Shown here in pieces: positions 53,801-64,000 of a stretch of DNA of 64,000 bases (positions are counted from its first letter, which is position 1; each line of letters begins with the position of its first letter). The stretch covers positions 5,952,924 to 6,016,923 of the forward strand of contig NC_091023.1 of NCBI RefSeq assembly GCF_041296385.1. Reading direction: 5' to 3'. A model generated the notes under the pieces. It was not told the origin of the DNA and did not search any database. It was given only the letters and a program-made list of their open reading frames with translations. The position numbers and the translations under genes are program-made. The stretch comes from Aphelocoma coerulescens (Eukaryota > Chordata > Aves > Passeriformes > Corvidae).

Positions 53801-56800
53801 GCAATGCTTAACAAGTTACAACTAACTGCAAAACTATTGACCAAAAACAGACTAGAGACAGCTCTGCACTCTGCTGCCCCAAACCAAAACTGCCCTTTTT
53901 AAAGGAAACACTACATGGAAGAGTTTATAAAAAATAATTAAGTTGTTACACTTCACAGAATCAGTTACAGTTTGCTGGCTTGACTTTGACTGTTCACTAC
54001 ATATTTCACCTTCAAACTTTTTTGTGAATACAATGAATGAGCTGGTAACTAAATTTAGCTGTTTATTACTTCTGCATACTTGATTTCAGTACAGTTGTAC
54101 ATTACTTTATACACTGTAATTATAGGGTACAATTACTTATGCTTTTTTCAAGTGAGCAGCCTCAAGTAAAACTGAGTCAGTTGGCTGGCAGAAAGCTGGA
54201 GACCAGATGTGGAATTAACCTTTTATGACACTGCTGGGCTTCTGCTGACAGATAAATAAAGCAAGGAGTTCTCTGGGAATATAAGTGCAGTAGCAGGCTG
54301 ATGGACACCTACCATCACCATGGTGAGATGATCTAGAAGAGCAGTAAAAGCCCTGAGAGACAGGCTGGATGCAGCATAAAGCCGTGGCTATCGCTCTTAT
54401 TTCCCTCTAGTCAAAACAGAACTCCAAAGGATGATTCAAGTAATTCTTATCTACCAAGTTCAAATCTGTCAGCTGTTACTTAATAATATCAATTCACAGT
54501 TTTAACAGGATTTGGACCAAGATAACTGAAGAAAGAACTACAGCCATGCTTCAACAACATCATCTGTGCCCTTCATTTGCTTTCCAAGGACAAGTAATTT
54601 ATAAAAAACACTTCTCACAATCTATGAGGGGAAACCCACAAGCAGTTGTGTATCTGTAGGTAGCCAGCTCGTCACGTAACTATAATCATCTGAAGTTATT
54701 TGGAGGTTCAACAGCTAGTGGAGCAGAAACAGCATTATCCAATTTATTTGATCAGTCACACAGACAACGACGACTGGAAGCCACAGCTACAGCAAGTAGC
54801 ACACAATTCCCAGGATGGATTACAGCACAAAGCACTTGCAAAACAGCTTTGAATGGCAACTCTGTAACCATTAGTGTTTCTTTCAAGACAGACCCACAGG
54901 AACAGTCTACATTGCTTAAATTAGGGCTGATCTAATTAGTCTAATGAACAAAGTTTTTGCCACATAAAAAAAGCAACCAGTTTTATTTTTCCAGGCTAAA
55001 ACCCTGTGTACTGTTGCAAAGATGCACCATCAACTTAGAAGACAACATTTTCCCTTATAAAATAAATTTTTCTGATAAAAAGAAACAGCTTGAACAGTAT
55101 TTTCTTAGAAATTTGAACTGTGGATCATCAGGGGATGAGGTAAACCCCTGGTGTCTTTGCAAGTAAGCATCTTGCTGTGGGGTGGGTTTGGATTTTTCCC
55201 GAATTTTAGCACTGTTATAAAAACATAGCCCTAAAAAGAATATTGGCCTAGAAATCCAGGACTTGCATGGCCCCAATCAGGATGCATACTGGCTCTAAAA
55301 GATGGACTGCCCACAGTTTGCTGCCTTTGGAGTAGACACTTGGTATCTCTGGCTGCAGTTCTTTGAACCTGCAGAACCTCCAGTGCCAAAGACCTGCACA
55401 ATTTCTGTTCCTATTTTCAGTACCCAACAGTTTGGTTATTCAGCCATAACTGTACATTTCTCAAAGCTCACCAGGTTGTTACACAAGCGCCCAGTGAAGG
55501 ATGGAGCTCCAGGTACCATCAGGGCATGTCTGATTTTGGGGTGAGCTGAAGGGTGACACTGCTCCTGGGGCCAACACGTGTCACACACTGGCACCCAAAA
55601 ATGCTGCTGTTACTGGGAGATGGTGCAAAACCCTTACCTCGTTCTTCCTGGGGTTCCATAGCAATTATTTTTCCACGTGTTAAGCAGTTTTTCAGAGCTG
55701 AGAATCACTGCACTACATATGCCAGCACAGGGCTAGTGGATAAGTGAAAATAATGCCTTTATTGCAATCTCTAGGATTGCGATTTTCAGGTAATCTCTTC
55801 CCACACATGGCTGGACAGAATAAAAGGGTATCACTTCACCTTGGACTTCCCAAACTACTCTTATCAGAAGGACTGTTGGAATGAACTATTTAGTGTCAAT
55901 AGTGTAGTTTCCAGAATTAAACCAGACTCATGGGAGAATCTCTGCACATTCCTGACTGCTGTTTGGGCTGGCTGGAGTGCCTGAGGCAGCACATCCTTTA
56001 TCGTGGCACTCCAAATGCTCTGGGCCTTTATGGAGCAAAAAATCCTCTTACCTGGAACCTGTGCCTAGATAAGGGTGAGGACAACATTTAAATAACATGT
56101 GACAACATACACGCACAAATATTCAGAAGCAAGCAAGTGGACTATGGCCAGAAAATCCAAAATGAAACTGTGGACACAGCTAATGTACAAGTAAAATGTG
56201 GCTGTGTAGAGATGTTGCTGGTTGATATTGCTGGTTTACACTGCCTGAGGAGAGGAACTATTCAAATAAATAACAGGCAAAAAAAGACCAAAAATTGCTT
56301 CTGCAGCCTTCCTGCAATTGGAAACCATAGAGAAAGTAAAAGCTGTGCCAACTGTGCCCCGTGCCAGGTACTAATACCAGGGAGAGCAGATGCCACGGCT
56401 AGAGAAAGACAGGGCTTTTAATGCTGGTGGTCTCTTGAAGCTCAGGCACCACACAGTGACACAATTGGGCTTGGCCAGCGAGCCAGCCAGGCCTGCCAAA
56501 AGCACTGCAGACAGACTTCTCTCTGTTGCTTGACTTGCACAGTGGCACCAGTGATCCCTGAGGCACCGGGCACTGGGATTTACCTATGGAGAAGTGTAAA
56601 ATACAAAACCTGTCTTTAGAATCCTGGTCACCTGGAGGTGACCAGGACGCTCTAAAACTTGTCTCTGGAACACTGCTGCACTGCAGGTTCATGTTTCCTC
56701 AGAAACACACTTCAGAGGTGCCAGTAACTCTGGCACACAGAAGAAATTGAGATATTTATTTGTATATATCTGATGTAGTAAATACTACCAAGAATGGAAA

Positions 56801-58802
56801 GTAAAAAATAGTATAAGACTTGCAGTAGTTAAGAAGAAAGAACCAAAATCTATCTTATGAGTTAATTAGGAGAAAGCAGGAAGATGCAGAAGACTTTTCA
56901 TTTTTCTGCAAATCTTTTCATTAACAGAAAAGCAACCAGACAGGGATCTCTAGAGAGAATTTTCTCGACCCTCTGATTAAGGAGTTCAACTGGCAGCAGG
57001 AATACTAATACGTTAGTTTCATAAGGTCATGAACTATTTCATGATTTCCAGCTGAATTAGTTAGGTGGTCCATTAAGATCTATTTCTAAAAATCTAAGCA
57101 AAAAATAGCTACAAGAGGCAGGATTAGTTTAACAAAGATGAAATATGAGGGAAGATGGCTTATTTTTCATTTTTTTTCCTTTTTGTTTAGGTACTAGCAT
57201 AGGAATACAAGAAGTTATGTCCAAGTTTTGTTAAAGAGCTAAGGTCATAAATAAGACTAAAAATGTTCTTAAAATCTAGACTAAATCTGTATTTATCAAC
57301 AAATTTAAAACTCTCTAAGTGGAGAGCAGCAATAATGTAGCCCCGTGGGATCAGCAGTGGAGCCTCTCCAGCCCAGACGTGCCAGCTGGCTCGAGCACTG
57401 CGCTCCCTGTGCCCACACTGAGTGTGTGTGGGCACATCCTTCAGCTGCCCCAGCAAACAGGAGCAGGGCTCTCCAGGACACCCAGACACCAGCCTGCACA
57501 AGCACAGTGTACTGCCCATGTGTCCAAAAGCATGGGCCACAGAACCCTGTTGCTGTTTCTTCTGATTGTGGATTGACCAGCACTGACCTCATTTCCCAGG
57601 ACCAACTTCACCCAGCCTTCTTTCTCTATGTAGGGAAGCCTTGGCAAAGCAAACTGAGGAAAACATAAAAGTACCGTAGCTAAGGTTGGTGCAGGGGCTG
57701 TCTTTCGTACAAGTCATCTTCTGCAAACAGTTTAATTAAGTGGCTTTTGTGTTTCAGGCCCTTGGACAACTCCTACTCACAAAAACTAGCAACAGACCAG
57801 CACGAAGTATCCTCACCCAAATCTGAGCTGGAAACACCCTTTGGCATTGTGGCACAGACCAGCTGCAAGCCAGTGTGGCCAATGTGTGGGCAAGCAGGGT
57901 GAGGGCTCCTCAGCAGCGCCCCAAAAACAGACTTAACTCATCTAAGATTAAAGGCAGAGGTAGAGCCCTTGGAGAAAAGACACAGGCAAACAATGCCTGA
58001 AAAACAGAAACCACTCCTGCAGCATCAATTTTTGGCTGTGTCCTCTTGTAGATTACTCTGAAGACATATTTGGTACCATAACACTGTAAGGTAATTGAAA
58101 GGATATGTTTACATGAAGAATTTGACCTTGTTCATGGACTTTCGTTCCAGTCTGGACAAAGAATTTCGCTAGACTATTGAAGAAAAACAGTGGACAAGAC
58201 TTCCATGACTGATTTCCATGGAGACTGAATCCAAATCATGGTAAATTTAGGAAAATATTCAGGGTATTGCTTTTTAAAATTTCCCCTGCTTACAAAACCT
58301 CACTCAATGAAAAAATTAAAGACAGATCAATAGCTAAAATAATCCTGCAAAAATAGAACATATATTTCTTTATGGTGAATAGTTTCCCCCCAATTTATCC
58401 TCCAAATTCCTTCAAGTAAAGTGACTGGCATGTGTTCAACACATGGGTCAGAGCTGGCAGAAGTACGTATGCTGGTGATTTGATAGCTGACCAGATGTTT
58501 GTGGAGAACTAGCTCCAGCTATTCCTAAGGGACGGCACGTGAAACCCGTTAGCACTAATAAATCAGAACACCTATTTTTCTCCTGAAATTCCTTCCTTAG
58601 AAAATACACAAAGGTAAGTTTGTTCCAATCACACCAACTACAGACATTTTACAGGGAAAGTTCCCGTCACACCGACAAAGACCAAAGCAGTGAAACTTAT
58701 GTGCAGAAAATTGCACAGTTCTTGATCAAAATAAAACCACTGTGACACTGCATTTCAACACTGCCACACATACCCAGACACCTTTACAGATGAGCAGGGT
58801 TC

Positions 58803-59100
58803 ACAAGATCACAGAATCTGCTTATATTCAAGAAGTTGCACAACTGCAACCTCGTGCTTGCTTATCCATCCCCTAACTTTGAGGTGAGATGACTGGCCTG
58901 TAGTTCCCAGGGTCTTCCTTTTTTTCCTTTTTAAAAATGGGTTTCTTCTTTTCCAGTCAGTGGGAACTTTACCAGACTGCCAAGATGTCTCTAGTATGAT
59001 GGACAGAGGCTTAGCCACTACATGTGGCAGTGCTCTCAGGATTGGCATCACAAAAGAGTTCAAGGGCAGATTTTTGTGGGAATGCATTCATTTCCTTCTC
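58803..59100 (-). mobile_element. CR1 LINE reverse-transcriptase fragment
   Basis: Minus-strand translation gives SWQSGKVPTDWKRRNPFLK in one frame and, after a frameshift, DPGNYRPV in another. These are the CR1 ORF2 reverse-transcriptase signature blocks (family form SWQSGEVPxDWKKxNxxPIFKKG... EDPGNYRPVSLTS). Upstream residues (HVVAKPLSIILE) fit the same domain. The reading frame is broken by at least one shift. Its low-coordinate edge carries ATCACAGAATC, which resembles the CR1 terminal repeat, suggesting an internal deletion or a junction of two pieces. Confidence 0.82.
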
Positions 59101-60790
59101 CTGCTTTCTCACATTGTATTATCAAAGTAATCATTACATTGCTTCCTCCATTGCTTAGGGTTATTTTGTGAATTATTGAGGATTTTTGGTTAAACATGGG
59201 TCATTAGTGATGGGAACTCAACTGCAGAAATATTAGACTTGGAATCGAGGGCCAAAGCATCCATCACATCTGTCACACTAAAGTTTTAATAGGCAATTGT
59301 TAAAACCTCTCAACTATCTGCAGCTTTTACAGTTCTGTTTAAAGTTTTGCAATCTTTGACTCAACAATTTAATGAAAAACAAAGGTTGCAGATAAATCAG
59401 TCTGGTAATGAAAGCAAATTAGCCATTCTGCTCCAGCAGAATTCCAACACAAATGAGTATGCTGAGATTGACTGCAGCAATATAATGTAATGCTCTCCTG
59501 AATTCCAATTCCGAGCTTCCCTTTCCGGGAGCTTTAGAGGAAGTTCAGCAAACAAGTATTCAGAATTAAAGCACCAAAACTATGATCTACATAAATGGTA
59601 CCATAAGCTTTGACAAACCCCAGCCAAGTCAGGAGTCTCTTTAAGACTCATGACAGTCCCAGCTTTTCAACAGCACATTTTTTTAACACACCAAAGCCAA
59701 TCAGTTAATTTTATTCTCTCATTGAGACAAAAAAGTTAATTCTCGACAGAGAGTTTCACACTATGGTCACTTGCTCTTCTATCCTATAAACTCAGTTGAT
59801 TTTAATCACTGAGTACTGTCCTAAATTTGCATAATTCATACTACATTAATACTTAACCCAGGGAGCAAACAGACACTTAACTAGAAGGTAAAGTTTAAGA
59901 AGGATTTGTATCTTCTTAAAATGCCTATCTTCATTTCAAGGTCACATGGAATCAGTAAAAATAAATAATTTTTTGTACCTTGCTCATTTAGGTATCACAT
60001 TTCTAGCCTAGACAGATATAAAAAATAAACATTACGTTTTAGAAAGGTGGTGGTGGGAGAATAACTGTGAAATATTCTGACAGATATTTTGTTGGTTTTG
60101 TTTCAGGAGAAATTTCAAGATTCCGCTATTTTCATGAGCAAGTAAATTCTCCACTTTTTTTCTGTCTCTTTAAATTTAAGACACCTCCCACTGTTTAAGT
60201 TCTACTCTCCGAAGCCCTAGAATTGATTGCTTATTTTAAAAGAGACCCTTTGGCATGAAACTTTATCTGTGTAACTCTGTAAATGGGATCAAGCCCTTCA
60301 GAAGCACTGAAAGAAACCAAGAGAGAAACAACCACCCAACCAAAAAGGAAATTACTGGCAAGCTGAAAATGAGAGAGTAACAGATAACGCCTAAGAAATT
60401 CTGTGCCCTGAAGAAAAGCACACTTCTGCATTTCAGAATGTTCAAAAAAACATTTTGACATACATGAGGTTTATCTTAGTTCTGCAATACTGTTCTTGAT
60501 TCACAAAATCCCCACAGAACTTCAGTGCTCGCTTAAGTTTTCTGCCAAGAAAGAAGATTTGTAAAAAGGGGCCTTCAACTTTGCAAAATCATCTGAATTC
60601 TGTAAGGCCATTTCTGTTCCTCTGACAAATCTCCTGCCTTCTTGTTCCACAAAGGTCAGTTTGTGGAAGAGTTTTCTCTTTCAAGTCTTTTAGATCAATC
60701 TTATGTAATGATACTCTTCACAAGATTATGAAACAAAATGTTGACTTGATTAATCTATTCTGGGCAATGTTATGAACCAGCTCCCTTGTA

Positions 60791-61205
60791 ATAGAATATT
60801 TCAGTTAGAAGGGACCTACAATGACTACATCTAGTCCAGCTGCTGGACCAATTTAGGGCTGTCAGGTTAAATCATCTCGATAAGGGCATTGTCCAAACAC
60901 CTCTTAAAACACTGACAGGCTTGGCACCAAGCACCCTACAGAATGCTCATTCCAGGGTCTGGCCACCCTCTTTGGTAGAGAAAGGCTTCCTAATGTCCAG
61001 CCTAAACCTCACCTGGCACAGCTTTGAACCAGTTTTTTGATCAAAAATTCTCCCATCCTGTGGAAATACCATGCCCTAACACATGTTTTTACCCCATCCT
61101 AATGGAGGGAAGCTCTGTAAGAACCAAGAGTTTCCCAGTTCGAGAGACTGTCAAAGCACCCCTTAAATGGCAACTCACTGATGCTGAAAAGCCTGCACTG
61201 TAATT
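60791..61205 (-). mobile_element. CR1 LINE 3' untranslated region
   Basis: In reverse orientation the sequence follows the CR1 3' end: TTAGAAGGGACCTACAATGA, CATCTAGTCCAGCTGCTGGA, AAACACCTCTTAAAACACTGACAG spanning the next block, CATTCCAGGGTCTGGCCACC, AGAAAGGCTTCCTAATGTCC, then CAGCCTAAACCTC. These match in order, with substitutions, the well-known run of TTGGAAGGGACC..., TTCCAGTG...CACC...AAAGAATTTCTTCCT and TCTAGCCTAAACCT. The part after 61075 (TGCTGAAAAGCCTGCA) is a weaker match. The 3' terminus lies at the low-coordinate end. Confidence 0.82.
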
Positions 61206-61829
61206 TATTGAGGCACAGCTAGAGACAACACACCAAACAGTAATTTAGCAAACACACACAGAGCAAGAGACACAAACCATCAAAATAAAAGTGGCATCAT
61301 GTGAAGGTGTTTCCCAGTTTAGAGGACATGACCTTGAGGACTGGCTTTCAATCTCTTCTTCAGAGACAAGGTGCTGGAGATTTGTCACTTGGGGAATTTC
61401 AACATAATGAAGGAGCAGAGCACTCAGCAAACGAGAACTTCATAGGAGCCCTTAATCTGACTCTCAGCAGGACAGAACAAATCACTGTTTACAAGCCTTA
61501 TAAAATTTGAAGTTGTCTAATATACTTTAGGAAATGCTGGTTCTTAAAGCAGGCTCAGGAACATTATAAATTTCTCTACAGTACCTGAGTGTTTGTTTCC
61601 CAATCCTGATCACACCATACAGACAGAGAACAAAAGCCAAGCAGTCTGTCCCACTGGCTGAGACAAACATCCATCTACCTCTTCCTAGGCCTGGTATTAC
61701 AGTGGGCCCTTGAGGGATGCAAAAATGTACACCCATTTCTCCTCAGAATGCGACATTTGATTTCACTGAAAGCTGCTTAAATATCACAGAAATATCCAGG
61801 GACTATTCAGAAATTATTTCTGGATCTGG

Positions 61830-62185
61830 TGGTTAAGTGGGATGCAATGGCACGGACTTTTGGGACACAAAGCAGTCATCATGAAGGAACTGCCAGACAG
61901 GAAGAAACAGAGGTGGATGCAGTCCCAGGTCTGACAGCTCCCCTCAGCTGCCTCACACAAAGCTGATGGAGCCCTGCAGTTGACAGCTCCAGGGTATAGG
62001 GCAATGTGCCCAGGGGACCTGCCCAATCCCTCACAGTCCTTCCTGTCTTTAATATACCACAAGAATTTCTTGTTGTTTGTTTTCATGTCTTTGACTCTTT
62101 GCTCTTCAAATTCCATTTCAAGCTCTTCGGTTTCCTTCTCACAGTGCCCACTTTGGTCTGTGCCCCTGTCTTTAGGATTCACTAG
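61830..62185 (-). mobile_element. Possible CR1 ORF2 fragment
   Basis: The minus strand encodes a Glu-rich helical stretch followed by MKTNNKKFLWYIKDRKDCEG, which resembles the CR1 ORF2 region of the form VKxNKKxFYRYIxxKRKTRENVGPL that precedes the reverse transcriptase. Position and orientation fit an older CR1 lying 5' to the tail at 60.8-61.2 kb. The downstream part is not recognisable and the frame is degraded, so this is tentative. Confidence 0.42.
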
Positions 62186-62441
62186 TGTTGGATTTCCAGT
62201 TTCTGACAGCTATTTCTTTTGCTCAAATAACCTCCTGAACTTTGTGTTTAAGCATATGGATTCATTTGCCTTTCTGCTCCTTTTCTCAAAGGGTGCTGTT
62301 CCTATTTGCAGTGACAGGCTGTGGGGTTCTTAAGTAGCTACTATGCCTAAACCAAGATTTTAATTTCTATACTTAATCACGGCCATATATTTAAACAATG
62401 TTCACACTGTTCTAGTAATCAAGAGGGGACCCCAAGAATGT

Positions 62442-62477
62442 TTATGTTTTCCATTATGTTCCCCATTATGTTTTCCA
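62442..62477 (+). repeat. 12-bp tandem repeat, three copies
   Basis: Three head-to-tail 12-bp units occur: TTATGTTTTCCA, TTATGTTCCCCA and TTATGTTTTCCA. Copies 1 and 3 are identical and copy 2 differs by two T-to-C changes. Confidence 0.93.
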
Positions 62478-64000
62478 GTCTCTGTATAATCTATGTTGAA
62501 CTTCATCTGTAAAACTCTGTGAGTATGAGACAACCTGCACATTTAAATGCAAGCCTCCATAAACCAGACCTAGTCTTCAGCTAACTGAATCAATAAAGGT
62601 GGCAAGTAATATTGGGATCTCAATCAAATATAGCAGTGGCATCCACAAAGTCTGCCCGTATCACGTGGGTAAGCAGTGGGTTGTTTTAGCTATGTGTATT
62701 TGTGCAAAAGTTCAAACAGCAGAAGTCTCAAAGCGCCCTAGGCTCTGAAAACCACAGCATCTCTGGAAATACTGCTTATTAAAACTTCTGGGCAATGTTT
62801 GCCATCAAGATCTTAGAAGTTTGCATGTAAGTGACAAATACAACTTTAAAAAACTTTCCATTTCCTGAGATGCTGGCAGACATCTCAGCCCAGAGTTCTT
62901 AGGCATCTGGGACTTGCTTTCCATTTCAACTAACATGACAACACAAAGTTAAAAATTAGAGACTGATTTCCTTGCTACAAAAATCATCCCATTCCTTTCA
63001 GCAGGGCAGCTCTGAGAGGAAAGTCCTTCTCCAACAAAATATTGAAATTTGTCCCCCCACCACTGCATGGTTGGTTTCAAGGGTCTCCCTCAATCAATCA
63101 CTTCATCACAGATTAATGACAAAAGTAAATTGCAATATATCATCCCTCTCACATCTTCAGTATCCTCCATGGATTTACCTCCTTCAGCCTCTATGAATTA
63201 ATCCCCTCCACTTTTCCAAACCATCCATCATGCTCTTTCCCACTCTGATTCCCTATCTCCTTATACCACAGACTGTCTTTCATCTCTGTTGCAGTCAAAT
63301 TTTGGAACAGCTTTCTGAACTCTGCTAATCCCTATCTCCAGACGATTCTTCCTACAGCCAGATGACCTCCACAAGTCTTTTCCTAACAGCATTTTGTCAT
63401 TTCACATTCCTTTGTGTTCAGCTACTGAACAACACAGAAGTTACATGTACAATAAAAAGCAGTAAATTCATACTGCTTACCCAACTGAGCTGTACAGCTG
63501 CAAATAGGCTGAAATGCACTTATTGGGGATTAGACCTTTTATATGAAACTTGTAAATAAAAAGGTAATTTACCATGCCATCTTTTAAATGTACACTTGCT
63601 TTAGAAAGCACTTTGGAATACACTGATCAGCACATAAAATAACTATATCATGCAAAAAGATTGAAATAAAGATCTTCAAGATGCAAGCAAATAGTAAAAT
63701 TTCATTTATATAAACATTATATTTTTTTACCACCAATGAACAATATTTAATAGATCTTCTGCAATCTTACTGAACAAAGAAAGAAGTACTGGTTCTTGCT
63801 AAAAGTCTTAAAGACGTCCTGCCTATTTCAATCCCACATATGTAGTAAAATGTAGGAAGGAAGGGCAGCACAGTTGCAGTGAAGACAAAGACAAAACCAT
63901 GAAATCCTGCCCATTTTACAGCTACCTCTGGAAAAAAAAAAATTATTTTTCTACAACTTAGTGTTGCACATAAAAAACAAATACAGCGGCCTGCTAAACA

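Larger units (their letters stand above)
46514..64000 (-). other. GPC5: GPC5 intron 2, partial (3' part)
   Basis: About 17.5 kb upstream of exon 3 on the minus strand is non-coding. It holds worn CR1 fragments at 58.8-59.1, 60.8-61.2 and possibly 61.8-62.2 kb, a 12-bp triplicated tandem repeat near 62.45 kb, and a motif-dense stretch near 49.0 kb. A GC-richer segment at 49.5-50.9 kb has unusually long open frames but no recognisable protein. I found no candidate for GPC5 exon 2, which should code for the CC-containing helical segment before exon 3. Further GC-richer patches at 56.4-56.7 and 57.3-57.6 kb contain nothing I recognise. Confidence 0.85.

Noticed and set aside
1..64000. CRISPR arrays, prokaryotic operons, rRNA or tRNA genes, intact endogenous retroviruses
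   Set aside because: No regularly spaced repeats, no ribosome-binding-site-linked gene series, no cloverleaf-like sequence, and no gag/pol/env frames or paired LTRs were seen.
46514..64000. GPC5 exon 2 and the miR-17-92 cluster, which is known to lie near GPC5
   Set aside because: Neither the cysteine-pair coding segment of exon 2 nor any miR-17-92 family hairpin was recognised; both are expected further upstream of the window.

Overview
The window is intronic DNA from a vertebrate genome. It carries three coding exons of one gene on the minus strand, and I identify that gene as GPC5 (glypican-5, a GPI-anchored heparan sulfate proteoglycan). The exons have consensus splice sites, their phases join correctly, and they keep the glypican cysteine pattern. 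Several things suggest a bird: the interspersed repeats I recognise are mainly worn CR1 LINE fragments, the introns are AT-rich and fairly repeat-poor, and there is one old MIR-type SINE. A crocodilian or turtle cannot be excluded from sequence alone.

The gene runs from high to low coordinates. 46514-64000 is the 3' part of intron 2, 45819-46513 is exon 3, 12858-45818 is intron 3 (about 33 kb), 12727-12857 is exon 4, 6755-12726 is intron 4 (about 6 kb), 6629-6754 is exon 5, and 1-6628 is the 5' part of intron 5. Exon numbers assume the usual eight-exon GPC5 layout. Joined, the three exons encode about 317 residues of the extracellular core: most of the cysteine-rich globular domain, the poorly conserved linker, and the start of the C-terminal core. 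The start codon, signal peptide, exons 1-2, the glycosaminoglycan attachment Ser-Gly sites and the GPI signal all lie outside the window.

The rest is non-coding. I recognise CR1 pieces near 22.6 kb, 58.8-59.1 kb, 60.8-61.2 kb and possibly 61.8-62.2 kb, a MIR-like SINE near 23.4 kb, two poly-A tracts, a 12-bp tandem repeat and several short palindromes. Some intronic stretches look like conserved regulatory elements because they cluster homeodomain, POU, SOX/TCF-like or nuclear-receptor-like motifs; these are inferences from motifs only. There is also a possible 60-nt in-frame cassette exon in intron 4. I see no prokaryotic operon, CRISPR array, tRNA, rRNA or intact mobile element, and no second protein-coding gene that I can support.
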